Source: CAVXEH01 sp963805645 (GTDB taxonomy: Bacteria; Chloroflexota; Limnocylindria; QHBO01). From it: a stretch of DNA of 64,000 nt. Both the position numbers and the translations under genes were made by a program. How positions within the stretch are numbered: the stretch's first letter is position 1; each line of letters begins with the position of its first letter. The notes below the pieces were generated by a model, which was not told the origin of the DNA, did no database searches, and saw only the letters and a program-made list of their open reading frames with translations. Below, piece by piece: positions 53,137 to 62,049 of this stretch. The DNA lies in NCBI GenBank assembly GCA_963805645.1, contig CAWDVA010000007.1, forward strand, positions 620,001-684,000, written 5' to 3'.

Positions 53137-54555
53137 ATGCCGTCCCTGCCCCCGGTCCGCCTCTACAGCTCCCTGAGCCGCAGCGTCGAGCCGCTCGAGC
53201 CCCACACCCCCGGCCGGGTGGGAATCTACACGTGCGGACCCACCGTCTACCGCTACGCGCACATCGGCAACCTGCGCAGCTTCCTGTTCGCCGACGTCCT
53301 GCGCCGCGCCCTGGAGTACCTGGGCTACGAGGTGAAGACGGTCAAGAACATCACCGATGTCGGCCACATGCGCGACGACACCTTCGACACCGGCGAGGAC
53401 CGCATGGAGCTGGCGGCGGAGGTGGAGGGCAAAACGCCCGAGGAGATCGCGCAGTTCTACACCGATGCCTGGCTGACCGACGAAGCGGCCATCAACATCC
53501 TGCCGGTCGACGTCTTCCCCAGGGCGACCGACCACATCGGCGAGATGATCGACTTCACCGCGCGCCTGCTCGAGCGGGGGCTCGCCTACGAGGTGGACGG
53601 CACCGTCTACTTCGACGTCAGCGCCTTCCCCGGGTACGGAAAGCTCAGTGGCCAGCGCCTGGAGCAGATGCGGGCCGGCCACCGCGTCGACGTCGAGAGT
53701 GACAAGCGCGACCCGGAGGACTTCGCCCTGTGGAAGCGCGCCGGCGCGAACCGGCTCATGAAGTGGCCGTCACCCTGGGGCGACGGGTTCCCGGGATGGC
53801 ACATCGAGTGCTCGGCCATGAGCTACGCGCACCTGGGCGAGTACGTGGACATCCACACCGGCGGGATCGACAACAAGTTCCCCCACCACGAGGACGAGAT
53901 CGCCCAGTCGGAGGGCGCCCTGGGGCACCAGGTGGTCAGCATCTGGATGCACGGCGAGTTCCTGACCCTGGGTGACGCCAAGATGGCCAAGAGCGCGGGG
54001 AACATCATCCGCGTCACGGACCTGCCGTCCAAGGGCTTCGAGCCGCTGGCCTTCCGCTACCTGGCGCTGACAGCGCACTATCGGTCCAAGCTGGACTTCA
54101 CCGAGGACGCCATGCACGCGGCCGCCTCCGGCCTGCGCCGGCTGCGCCGGGGCTCGCACATCGAGGACACCTCCGAGGTCGAGGGGGTCGACCTGGCGGA
54201 GGAGCCGATGGCGGCCTACCGGCAGCGCTTCGCGGATGCCATCGCCGACGACCTCGCCACCCCCACCGCCCTGGCCGTGGCCCATGCCGTGGCATCCGCC
54301 GATGACCTGCAGCCCATCGAGCGCCGGGCACTGCTGCTCGACTTCGACCGGGTGCTGGGCCTGGGGCTGGACGAGCCTCCGGAGGAGACCGATGTCGACC
54401 TCCCGCCGGGCGCGGAGGAGATCCTCGAGCGGCGGGCGGCCGCACGTGCTTCACGAGACTTCGCCACGTCCGACGCCCTGCGGGATGAGCTCGCCGCCAT
54501 GGGCGTGGAGGTTCGTGACACTCCGGTGGGCCAGGTCACGACCGTCCGCCGTTAG
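53137..54555 (+). CDS. cysS: Cysteinyl-tRNA synthetase
   Basis: A 472-residue class I synthetase charging tRNA-Cys. Zinc-site Cys in IYTCGPTVYRYAHIGNLRSF, which also holds the HIGH motif, GWHIECSAMS and HHEDEIAQSEG supply other zinc ligands, and KMAKSAGN is the KMSKS motif. The C-terminal helical domain is complete. A TACAAT 6 nt before the ATG and the absence of a Shine-Dalgarno sequence suggest leaderless expression, so it does not share the T-box type control seen for leuS. Confidence 0.96.
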   Translation: MPSLPPVRLYSSLSRSVEPLEPHTPGRVGIYTCGPTVYRYAHIGNLRSFLFADVLRRALEYLGYEVKTVKNITDVGHMRDDTFDTGEDRMELAAEVEGKTPEEIAQFYTDAWLTDEAAINILPVDVFPRATDHIGEMIDFTARLLERGLAYEVDGTVYFDVSAFPGYGKLSGQRLEQMRAGHRVDVESDKRDPEDFALWKRAGANRLMKWPSPWGDGFPGWHIECSAMSYAHLGEYVDIHTGGIDNKFPHHEDEIAQSEGALGHQVVSIWMHGEFLTLGDAKMAKSAGNIIRVTDLPSKGFEPLAFRYLALTAHYRSKLDFTEDAMHAAASGLRRLRRGSHIEDTSEVEGVDLAEEPMAAYRQRFADAIADDLATPTALAVAHAVASADDLQPIERRALLLDFDRVLGLGLDEPPEETDVDLPPGAEEILERRAAARASRDFATSDALRDELAAMGVEVRDTPVGQVTTVRR

Positions 54556-54643
54556 CGGCTGGAGAGCGGTGCGTCAGGAACCCCGTGGATACCCACTCTG
54601 GTTCCGCCGGCGGCAGGCTGGCAAGGGGATGGGTTGGGCCGCC

Positions 54644-54652
54644 TGTGGATAA
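54644..54652 (-). promoter_or_regulatory. DnaA box
   Basis: TGTGGATAA, the reverse complement of the perfect box TTATCCACA, facing a second perfect box 20 bp away. Confidence 0.7.
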
Positions 54653-54672
54653 CTCTCAAATGGCGAGTTGCA

Positions 54673-54681
54673 TTATCCACA
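54673..54681 (+). promoter_or_regulatory. DnaA box
   Basis: Perfect TTATCCACA, inverted relative to the box at 54644. A weaker match (CGTGGATAC) lies near 54584, and the perfect palindrome ACGTGCACGT follows at 54694-54703. Confidence 0.7.
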
Positions 54682-54728
54682 GCGCCCACGCTAACGTGCA
54701 CGTGAAATTCCGCGCTGGATGGCTGACA

Positions 54729-55052
54729 TTGGCCAGGCGATCACGACTCTCCACGTTCCTGTTGGAGCTGCTGGAAAACGACCCCGAGTGGGCAGAGCAT
54801 GTGGCGGAGCTGAGTCCGAGCACGCCCCTCCGCAGGGCCGTCGAGGATTACCTTGAGTTCGTGAAGGCCCGCGTCGCGTTGACGGAGGAGGAGGTGGCCA
54901 CGGCCGACCGGATCCTCGAGACGATGGCGGAGCATGGCTACAGCACCCCGGAGACCATGGCCGACGCCATCGAGAGCGGCGATGTCAGCCTCGCGGAGCT
55001 GGCGGCGCGCCTGCAGGGGTCGCGCAGACGGCTCGAGCCAGAAGGCGCCTAG
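54729..55052 (+). CDS. Helical protein of unknown function (about 107 aa)
   Basis: The frame shows ARRSRLSTFLLELLENDPEWAEHVAELSPSTPLRRAVEDYLEFVKARVALTEEEVATADRILETMAEHGYSTPETMADAIESG, a mostly alpha-helical, charged sequence. TTG 54729 is the preferred start because the region just before it holds the DnaA boxes and a palindrome; ATG 54660 in the same frame would place those motifs within the gene. No family recognised. It is the only gene between cysS and a long minus-strand gene. Confidence 0.5.
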   Translation: MARRSRLSTFLLELLENDPEWAEHVAELSPSTPLRRAVEDYLEFVKARVALTEEEVATADRILETMAEHGYSTPETMADAIESGDVSLAELAARLQGSRRRLEPEGA

Positions 55053-55217
55053 CACCTCCACACCTGTCCCCGCTACCACGGCCCGCGTCGGCAGTCATCG
55101 CCCGTCGTCTCTGCCATGGCCTGAGGCGCTCCTACCTGCCCCGGTCGCACTGGCCGGCGTTGTCGGCGAGCGGGTGGCACCCCGCTCGCGCGCGCTTCGG
55201 CCCACCGTCACGTCCTG

Positions 55218-56708
55218 TCAATCCCGGGGGGTCCGACGAATGCCGATGAGGGGACGCGGTTCCGGCGTTGGCCGGACGGTCCAGCCGCCCCCAACTCCAC
55301 GGCCCCTGACGGCGCCGCGGGCAGCGCCGGGCGGGGCTGGAAGGAGGGTATCGCCGACCCAGGCCAGCGTGGATACTCGCGCGGCAGCATCCGTCGAAGC
55401 AGGCAGCGTAGGGCTCACGAGGATGTCGCGCGCATCCGCCATGCGCTCGCGCATGGGACGGACACGCGCGACCAGCACGGCTGCCACCTCGGGATCCCCC
55501 AGCTGCCACAGGCGGCGCGCGACCTCCGGCAGGACGCCGGTCTGCCAGCGATCGACCATCGCCACCGCCATGGATGTCACCGACACCCAGACCTCGACCG
55601 CTGCACCGTCCAGGGAACCGTACGCCACCAGCCATTCGCCCTCCTCTGAGAGGGCCGCAATGTGCCTGCGGACGGCGTGCCGTTCGAGCGAAAGGGGCCG
55701 CCTGGAGCGAAAGTACTCGTACATCAGGATGCGAGGGTCCAAACCGGCCGGGGCCGGCCTGCCTCCTGAAGGGCCACCCGATGCCATGTCGACCTGTACG
55801 AGATGCACCTGCTTCCGGGTCTGTTCGGCCAGAGCTCGGCTCACGGCAATGGCGAAGACCTCGGTGGACGCCTCGTCCGGGCCCAGGATGGAAATCGCGT
55901 TGATCGAGTGCCCGTTATCGGCCAGCAACTTGCCCGCCACAGCGTCCGCTGCCAGGCGAACGCGCCGCGCCGCCGATGGAACGGCAGGACCGATGGTGCC
56001 ATTTGCGAGCCGCCGGACCATACCTAGAACCGAGACGCTTCGCACCCGGACGTTGGATGGCAGCTCACGCCGCACCCGGACCACCGTGGCTCGTACCCGG
56101 CCAGAAAGGGTATTGCGCACCGGGACCGCGGTCCGGGGTGCGACGACCTCGGGGACCGGCGCCCGTGGCTTGCGACTGCGCGAGGACTTCGTGGCTCGCT
56201 TGGGCCTTGGCGGGGGCTCGACGATCGGGACGCTGATGCGGCGAGGCGCGGGAGCGATCTCCAGGGCGCGGAAGGCTGCGCGCACGCGCGCAACACCCAG
56301 CGATGGCGCGGCGAGCGGTGGAACCTCGCTCACGACGTCCAGCCAGGTCGCGAGATGCGGCACACCGGCGAGCCCGATTGTCACCACAGCCAGACCAATG
56401 ATCGCGAGCTGCGGCACCCATACGCCGGCGTAGGCCATGGCCACCGTCAGCAGGCTCGAGACGGCGAGGCTGACCGCTACGGCGAGGATCCATCGCGCGA
56501 TGCCCCGGATACCCAGCAGCCGGACGACCACCAGGCCCGGGGCAATGACCACGAAGCCGATGGTGACTGGGGCCCAGAGGGAGGAGCCGGGCGTCAGGAC
56601 CAGGCCGATGATGAGGAGGCCCCAGAGGATGAGCGCCATTCCCTCCATGACGGAGGGGCGGTCGGCGTCCGCCCGCTCAGCGGGTGACGGTCTGCTAGAG
56701 CGGAGCAT
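55218..56708 (-). CDS. Membrane protein with soluble C-terminal domain, unknown function
   Basis: A 496-residue protein: four membrane helices near the N-terminus (MALILWGLLIIGLVLTPG, APVTIGFVVIAPGLVVVRLLG, WILAVAVSLAVSSLLTVAMAYAG, LAIIGLAVVTIGLAG), a long basic linker rich in Arg, Pro and Lys, and an alpha/beta C-terminal domain (ISILGPDEASTEVFAIAVSRALAEQTRKQVHLVQVDMASGG) that is reminiscent of polysaccharide-export or BY-kinase partners but lacks a P-loop. ATG 56708 or 56648 could be the start. Proximity to the giant surface protein suggests a cell-surface role. Confidence 0.6.
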   Translation of the reverse strand: MLRSSRPSPAERADADRPSVMEGMALILWGLLIIGLVLTPGSSLWAPVTIGFVVIAPGLVVVRLLGIRGIARWILAVAVSLAVSSLLTVAMAYAGVWVPQLAIIGLAVVTIGLAGVPHLATWLDVVSEVPPLAAPSLGVARVRAAFRALEIAPAPRRISVPIVEPPPRPKRATKSSRSRKPRAPVPEVVAPRTAVPVRNTLSGRVRATVVRVRRELPSNVRVRSVSVLGMVRRLANGTIGPAVPSAARRVRLAADAVAGKLLADNGHSINAISILGPDEASTEVFAIAVSRALAEQTRKQVHLVQVDMASGGPSGGRPAPAGLDPRILMYEYFRSRRPLSLERHAVRRHIAALSEEGEWLVAYGSLDGAAVEVWVSVTSMAVAMVDRWQTGVLPEVARRLWQLGDPEVAAVLVARVRPMRERMADARDILVSPTLPASTDAAARVSTLAWVGDTLLPAPPGAARGAVRGRGVGGGWTVRPTPEPRPLIGIRRTPRD

Positions 56709-56781
56709 CCCGGTGCTCGTAGACGAAGCGGGGTCGGCCCACGCCGTCGCGGACGAGGTTCGCCTCGAAGTTGGCCATCAT
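56695..56781 (-). CDS. Possible 28-aa peptide overlapping the next gene
   Basis: The frame MMANFEANLVRDGVGRPRFV continues for eight more residues and ends 14 bp into the membrane-protein gene. AAGG lies 5 nt before the ATG. A longer form from ATG 56892 would have 65 residues. Possibly a coupled leader or a small protein; weak support. Confidence 0.3.
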   Translation of the reverse strand: MMANFEANLVRDGVGRPRFVYEHRDAPL

Positions 56782-56986
56782 CAGTACCTTGATCGCCGAC
56801 CTGCGGATGTCCCTGAGTTCTGGCGTCCGAGCAGGTAGGCGAGGGGCCGTAGCGTACGCCGCGCTGCTTGTTCCGCGTAAGTGCAGCCGCATCGCGAGCG
56901 ACCCCGCCGCCGGACCGACCCGTCCTGTCGCTGCATCGGGACTCGTCCGGAACCGGAGGCGACAGCGCCTGGGTGGATAGGCCGAA

Positions 56987-57006
56987 GGCCCGGCCGGAGC
57001 CGGGCC
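56987..57006. terminator. Terminator-like hairpin after the surface-protein gene
   Basis: GGCCCGGC pairs with GCCGGGCC around the CGGA tetraloop, 22 bp beyond the stop of the minus-strand surface-protein gene. No U-tract on either side. Confidence 0.5.
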
Positions 57007-57028
57007 CTCGAGCGCTACGTCAGGAAGT

Positions 57029-60000
57029 TCAGGAGTGCTCGACCTTCTCCTTTCGTGATCGCCGCCCCAGGCCGAGGAAGCCGATCAGCGGAACGATCGT
57101 GAGCGGGAAGAGCATGAGCAGCATGATCGGGATCTGCGTCGCCTGAGCGCCCGCAGGGGTCGTTGCCGAGCTGCTGTCCACCGTGGTGAAGCCCGTGAAG
57201 CCGGACTCACCGCAGTGCGGGATCCCAAGCTGACCCTCGTTGTACTGGGTCAGGAAGTCGGCGATGGCGAGCGCCTCGTCACGATCGTAGGCACTCGTCA
57301 ACACCTGGTCGGTCTTCTTCGGGATGTTCTTCTGCGCGTCGTAGTTGTCAAGCAACGTGGCCGCATCCGAGAGCGCGGACGCCAGGCCCGGAACGTCACC
57401 GGCTCCGTTGAGCTGGTTCAGCACCGCGGCCATGTACTGGTGCGCGAGGATGTACCAGGCATTTCCGCCCTTCGGGGTCGTGTTGAACACCTGATACCAG
57501 GTTTGACCGCTGTCGAAGAAGGGCGTATCTGGTCCAAGGCCACCCGGCAAGTCATACCAGGTGTCATCCGGGTGCGCAGCCGGTCCGTAGGTCGAATGCG
57601 TCTTCCAGTAACCCTGGGTCAAGGTGCAGCCGGGCGGCACGAGGTAGTTACCGAACACGTTGTTCGTCAGGTCGGTGCCCGACGTTGTCGTGAACTGGAT
57701 GCCGAACGCGGCGAACGTTCCGCCGCTGTTCGGTGTCAGCTGCGTGCAATCGAACACACTCTCACCGGCGGGCACCGTCGCGCCCGCGTACGGGAACGAC
57801 TGATACCAATCGGTCTGGGTGATTTCGCACACGGCGTAGGTGCCAGGCCCAAGACCGGTGAAGGAGTAGCCGGTCGAATCGGTCGCATCGGCCTGGACGA
57901 ACGTCCACGATCCATCCAGCTTCCACAGTTCGATCACCCAGTTGCTGAGCTTGGTGTCATCCTGCGAATTCGGAAGCGGCTCGTAGACGCCGTTCTCGTT
58001 GTTGTCGTTGAACTTGAACCCGCTCTTGGTGACGAGCTCGAAATTGCCGAAGTCGTTACCCGACAGGTCAGTGCCCGGGCTTGTAGTGAACGTGTAGCCG
58101 TACTGGGCCAGGCCCGTCAGGTTGTTGCACGCGTCGTAGATCAACTCCCCGGTCGGATCCGAGGTCGACGCGTTGGGATAGGTCTGGGTCCAGGCGGTCT
58201 GCGTGACTTCGCAGACGAAGTAGGTGCCCGGACCGAGGTTGCCGAACGAGTAGTCGCCCGAGCCGTCGGTGGTCTTGGTGTCGACCAGGGTGTCGGCAAT
58301 ATCCAGATCGCCTGAGCCATCGTCCTTGTAGAGCTTGATGTCCCAGCCGCCGGTGTAGGCGGAGTCGGACGAGATGTCGCCGTCGCCGTTGGCGTCGACG
58401 TACTTGGTGCCGCTCTTGGAGACCGGTGCGGCATTGCCGAAGTCGTTGCCAGTCAGGTCAGTGCCCGAGCTGGTAGTGAACGTGTAGCCGTACTGGGCCA
58501 GGCCCGTCAGGTTGTTGCACGCGTCGTAGATCAACTCCCCGGTCGGATCCGAGGTCGACGCGTTGGGATAGGTCTGGGTCCAGGCGGTCTGCGTGACTTC
58601 GCAGACGAAGTAGGTGCCCGGACCGAGGTTGCCGAACGAGTAGTCGCCCGAGCCGTCGGTGGTCTTGGTGTCGACCAGGGTGTCGGCAATATCCAGATCG
58701 CCTGAGCCATCGTCCTTGTAGAGCTTGATGTCCCAGCCGCCGGTGTAGGCGGAGTCGGACGAGATGTCGCCGTCGCCGTTGGCGTCGACGTACTTGGTGC
58801 CGCTCTTGGAGACCAGCTCAAAGTTGCCGAAGTCGTTGCCAGTCAGGTCACTGCCCGAGCTGGTCGTGAACGTGTAGCCGTAGTCGGCGTTGGTCCGGCT
58901 GTTGCCGGCGTCGTTGGCATTCGCGCAGGTGTTGATCACCTCGCTGCCGGTGGTGTTCGGGAAGGTCTGGATCCAGGCACTGTCGGCGGCTTCGCAGACG
59001 AAGTAGGTGCCCGGACCGAGGTTGCCGAACGAGTAGTCGCCCGAGCCGTCGGTGGGCATTGAGGTCACGTACTCGCTGGCATCCGGCATGCCGTTGGCCG
59101 AGGCGTTCTCCTTGTAGAGGCGGATCGTCCAGCCGCCGGTGTAGGCGGAGTCGGACGAGATGTCGCCGTCGCCGTTGGCGTCGACGTACTTGGTGCCGCT
59201 CTTGGAGACCAGCTCAAAGTTGCCGAAGTCGTTGCCAGTCAGGTCACTGCCCGAGCTGGTCGTGAACGTGTAGCCGTAGTCGGCGTTGGTCCGGCTGTTG
59301 CCGGCGTCGTTGGCATTCGCGCAGGTGTTGATCACCTCGCTGCCGGTGGTGTTCGGGAAGGTCTGGATCCAGGCACTGTCGGCGGCTTCGCAGACGAAGT
59401 AGGTGCCCGGACCGAGGTTGCCGAACGAGTAGTCGCCCGAGCCGTCGGTGGGCATTGAGGTCACGTACTCGCTGGCATCCGGCATGCCGTTGGCCGAGGC
59501 GTTCTCCTTGTAGAGGCGGATCGTCCAGCCGCCGGTGTAGGCGGAGTCGGACGAGATGTCGCCGTCGCCGTTGGCGTCGACGTACTTGGTGCCGCTCTTG
59601 GAGACCAGCTCAAAGTTGCCGAAGTCGTTGCCAGTCAGGTCACTGCCCGAGCTGGTCGTGAACGTGTAGCCGTAGTCGGCGTTGGTCCGGCTGTTGCCGG
59701 CGTCGTTGGCATTCGCGCAGGTGTTGATCACCTCGCTGCCGGTGGTGTTCGGGAAGGTCTGGATCCAGGCACTGTCGGCGGCTTCGCAGACGAAGTAGGT
59801 GCCCGGACCGAGGTTGCCGAACGAGTAGTCGCCCGAGCCGTCGGTGGGCATTGAGGTCACGTACTCGCTGGCATCCGGCATGCCGTTGGCCGAGGCGTTC
59901 TCCTTGTAGAGGCGGATCGTCCAGCCGCCGGTGTAGGCGGAGTCGGACGAGATGTCGCCGTCGCCGTTGGCGTCGACGTACTTGGTGCCGCTCTTGGAGA

Positions 60001-61243
60001 CCAGCTCAAAGTTGCCGAAGTCGCGGGACTCCGTGCCGCCCAGAGCGAGCGTCACGGACTTGCAGTACGGAGCACTGCCCCCAGGATCCGTGTTCACCCA
60101 AGACGAGCTCAGGAGGTCCTCGCAGACCTTGTAGGTGCCGGGCTCGACATCGGTGAAGCTGACGTCGCCGTTGCTGTCGGTGACCTTGGTGTCGAGGAGC
60201 GTGTTGCCGGTGCTGTCATACAGCTTGATCGTCCACCCGCTCAGACCGACATCGGTCGCGGCATCAAGGCTGCCGTTGCCGTTGATGTCGTTGTACTTGT
60301 GCGCGTTGATTGTCCCGCACGTCGTGAAGCTGCCCAGCACGAAGTCCTCGGTGCTGGAATCGACGGAAGAACCCGCGGAGCGGGTCTCGGCCAACACATT
60401 CGAGAAGCACGGGATGCCGTCCGGGAAGAAGTACGACAGATCGATGCCGGTCTCGTTGAAACCGCCGGCAAAGATGTCCTTGAACGCCGGGGTGTCGTTT
60501 CCAAGCTTCTTGCCCTGGTAGGGCCAGGCGACGGTGATCGTCTCGTGGTTATTCACGCTGCAGACGGTGTCGCCAGCCGAGGAAGTTCGGCAGTCCTGTC
60601 CGGTGAGGATCGGCGCGGCAGAGAGGTGGCCGGCTGCACCGTCATCGCCCTGCCACTCCCAGACGTTGATGTTCCCAAGGTCGGTCCCGCCGGCGGTGTA
60701 GGCGCTCTCGATCAAGAGGTCGCCCACCTTGTGGATGCCACCGAAGGTCCCGTTCGCATTGAGGGTGATGTGATCCTGGAGGATCCAAAAGCCGAGCTTG
60801 GCGTTGCCGTTGGTAGCGACACGATCCGCGCCCAGGTACAGGTATTCCGGATCACCGCTGTAGAGTGCGGCGTACGCGTTCTCGAGGTCCGTCTTGTCTG
60901 ACGGGGAGACGGCCTCCTTGTAGTGCCACTCCGAGATGTCCAGCGTGTCCTTGGAGCCCTTGTCGAACTGGTTGTCGCCGGACGTCGCGCTGTACACGTC
61001 CGGCGCGAATGCGGTCACTGCCGCGCTGCTCGTGCCTGCATAGACTTGGTCCCAATCGTCTCCAGGACCGAGCGGGGCCGACTCACTGTTGGGGACGCTG
61101 TTGCCATCAAGCTCGAATGGTCCCGCCTCGTGGACCGCCACGGCGGTGGCCCCCACCAGGAGGGCGAATACGGCACCAAGAACGAGCGTCGCCAGTGGCC
61201 AGGACCGGCCACCCCGAAGCGGATTCGATGCATGGTCACTCAT
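57029..61243 (-). CDS. Giant SdrD-type repeat surface protein
   Basis: A 1404-residue secreted protein. Order: N-terminal membrane helix (LATLVLGAVFALLVGATAVAV); a roughly 300-residue head domain (NQFDKGSKDTLDISEWHYKEA); one divergent and five near-identical SdrD/Cna-B-like repeats, each with KYVDANGDGDISSD, an Asp-rich probable calcium loop, and GPGTYFVCE; another divergent repeat; a CTLTQGYWKTHSTYG domain; and a C-terminal helix plus RRSRKEK tail for membrane retention without an LPxTG motif. ATG 61243 follows GGGAGG at 7 nt. Its GC content is visibly lower than its neighbours. Probably adhesion or surface layer. Confidence 0.85.
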   Translation of the reverse strand: MSDHASNPLRGGRSWPLATLVLGAVFALLVGATAVAVHEAGPFELDGNSVPNSESAPLGPGDDWDQVYAGTSSAAVTAFAPDVYSATSGDNQFDKGSKDTLDISEWHYKEAVSPSDKTDLENAYAALYSGDPEYLYLGADRVATNGNAKLGFWILQDHITLNANGTFGGIHKVGDLLIESAYTAGGTDLGNINVWEWQGDDGAAGHLSAAPILTGQDCRTSSAGDTVCSVNNHETITVAWPYQGKKLGNDTPAFKDIFAGGFNETGIDLSYFFPDGIPCFSNVLAETRSAGSSVDSSTEDFVLGSFTTCGTINAHKYNDINGNGSLDAATDVGLSGWTIKLYDSTGNTLLDTKVTDSNGDVSFTDVEPGTYKVCEDLLSSSWVNTDPGGSAPYCKSVTLALGGTESRDFGNFELVSKSGTKYVDANGDGDISSDSAYTGGWTIRLYKENASANGMPDASEYVTSMPTDGSGDYSFGNLGPGTYFVCEAADSAWIQTFPNTTGSEVINTCANANDAGNSRTNADYGYTFTTSSGSDLTGNDFGNFELVSKSGTKYVDANGDGDISSDSAYTGGWTIRLYKENASANGMPDASEYVTSMPTDGSGDYSFGNLGPGTYFVCEAADSAWIQTFPNTTGSEVINTCANANDAGNSRTNADYGYTFTTSSGSDLTGNDFGNFELVSKSGTKYVDANGDGDISSDSAYTGGWTIRLYKENASANGMPDASEYVTSMPTDGSGDYSFGNLGPGTYFVCEAADSAWIQTFPNTTGSEVINTCANANDAGNSRTNADYGYTFTTSSGSDLTGNDFGNFELVSKSGTKYVDANGDGDISSDSAYTGGWDIKLYKDDGSGDLDIADTLVDTKTTDGSGDYSFGNLGPGTYFVCEVTQTAWTQTYPNASTSDPTGELIYDACNNLTGLAQYGYTFTTSSGTDLTGNDFGNAAPVSKSGTKYVDANGDGDISSDSAYTGGWDIKLYKDDGSGDLDIADTLVDTKTTDGSGDYSFGNLGPGTYFVCEVTQTAWTQTYPNASTSDPTGELIYDACNNLTGLAQYGYTFTTSPGTDLSGNDFGNFELVTKSGFKFNDNNENGVYEPLPNSQDDTKLSNWVIELWKLDGSWTFVQADATDSTGYSFTGLGPGTYAVCEITQTDWYQSFPYAGATVPAGESVFDCTQLTPNSGGTFAAFGIQFTTTSGTDLTNNVFGNYLVPPGCTLTQGYWKTHSTYGPAAHPDDTWYDLPGGLGPDTPFFDSGQTWYQVFNTTPKGGNAWYILAHQYMAAVLNQLNGAGDVPGLASALSDAATLLDNYDAQKNIPKKTDQVLTSAYDRDEALAIADFLTQYNEGQLGIPHCGESGFTGFTTVDSSSATTPAGAQATQIPIMLLMLFPLTIVPLIGFLGLGRRSRKEKVEHS
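58031..58810 (-). repeat. Two tandem 390-bp coding repeats
   Basis: Units 58031-58420 and 58421-58810 encode the same 130-residue SdrD-like module (WDIKLYKDDGSGDLDIADTL type). They differ at only a few bases, mostly at the unit starts. Confidence 0.85.
58811..59998 (-). repeat. Three tandem 396-bp coding repeats
   Basis: Units 58811-59206, 59207-59602 and 59603-59998 appear identical at the DNA level, each encoding 132 residues of the WTIRLYKENASANG-type module. Such identity implies recent duplication or gene conversion, or an assembly copy-number problem. Confidence 0.92.
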
Positions 61244-61707
61244 CGCTCGTCCTCCCAGAAGCTGGGCACGCGAGTCTCCTGCGATACATTCCTCTCCTCC
61301 CGGTGCGGAGACCGGACTGGTGTGCTCGGTTGCACGCGGTCGACCAAAGCACGCAAAGAGGCCACTCGCCCGTGGCTCGGTCTGGCGCTCGCGCATGCGC
61401 GCGCCAACGGGTTTGGGGGAGTCCTCCCGGTATAACGGCTGGGCAGCGTCGCCGGTGACTGTCAAGGCCCGGAGTGGTGCCGGGCACGGCACCGGTGGAG
61501 GCGGGCAGCAGTCGACGACCGGGGCACCACTGACCCTACGCGGGTCAGCACTACCCGTCAATACTGCACCTATCCGCACCGCGCTCGTGCGGAAAGTCGG
61601 TCAACCAGGTGTTGATGCGCAGGAAGGTCGCCGTACCGCGCCGGCACTCGTATGGCGGACAACCCGTCCGCGTCATCGCAGGTGCCGCCGCGTCGCCTAG
61701 TCCAGCC
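61244..61707. other. Structured intergenic region, no gene seen
   Basis: 464 bp upstream of the surface-protein gene and downstream of the receiver-like gene. It contains two perfect hairpins: GGTGCC/GGCACC (61476-61493) and CTGACCC/GGGTCAG (61530-61548). Possible long 5' leader or RNA; I see no protein. Confidence 0.5.
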
Positions 61708-62049
61708 TCAGGAGAGCAGTTCAGGAAGCTCCGACAGGAGCTTGGACCGGGCCCACATCGGCCCGAGTCCGGCGGAACGCGCGGCCGCATGGGCATCCCG
61801 GTCGGTGTGCGGGCCAAACAGAATGATGCGCGGGCGGCTCGATTCCGGTGCGTCCCCGCACCACCTCTGAAGAGCCTCAGCCCGGCCGTCAGAGCGCTCC
61901 GCCCAGTCCACGAGGACGAGTGAAACCGAGGCGGGAGACGGCAGTCCGGATGGCTCGTCGACCCGGACGAAGTCGACCCCTGCGCGGGCCGCGGCGTCGG
62001 CGATGCGCGTGGCCATCATCAGCTCGCGGGAGACGAGCGCGACGGTCAA
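61708..62049 (-). CDS. Receiver-like small protein
   Basis: A 113-residue alpha/beta protein resembling a degenerate response-regulator receiver: VALVSRELMMATRIADAAARAGVDFVRVDEPS, VSLVLVDWAERSDG (a strand with Asp at the phosphorylation position) and RPRIILFGPHTDRDAHAAARSAGLGPMWARSKLLSELPELL. The Lys/Thr residues of true receivers are not obvious. Start TTG 62049 overlaps the stop of the upstream gene as TTGA, indicating coupling; ATG codons a few residues in are alternatives. Confidence 0.65.
   Translation of the reverse strand: MTVALVSRELMMATRIADAAARAGVDFVRVDEPSGLPSPASVSLVLVDWAERSDGRAEALQRWCGDAPESSRPRIILFGPHTDRDAHAAARSAGLGPMWARSKLLSELPELLS

Noticed and set aside
54580..54703. Calling this the chromosomal origin
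   Set aside because: dnaA, dnaN, gyrB, parAB and rpmH are not nearby, and only two perfect boxes are present.
58031..59998. Possible CRISPR-like regular repeats
   Set aside because: The units are 390-396 bp, contiguous and in one open reading frame, with no spacers.
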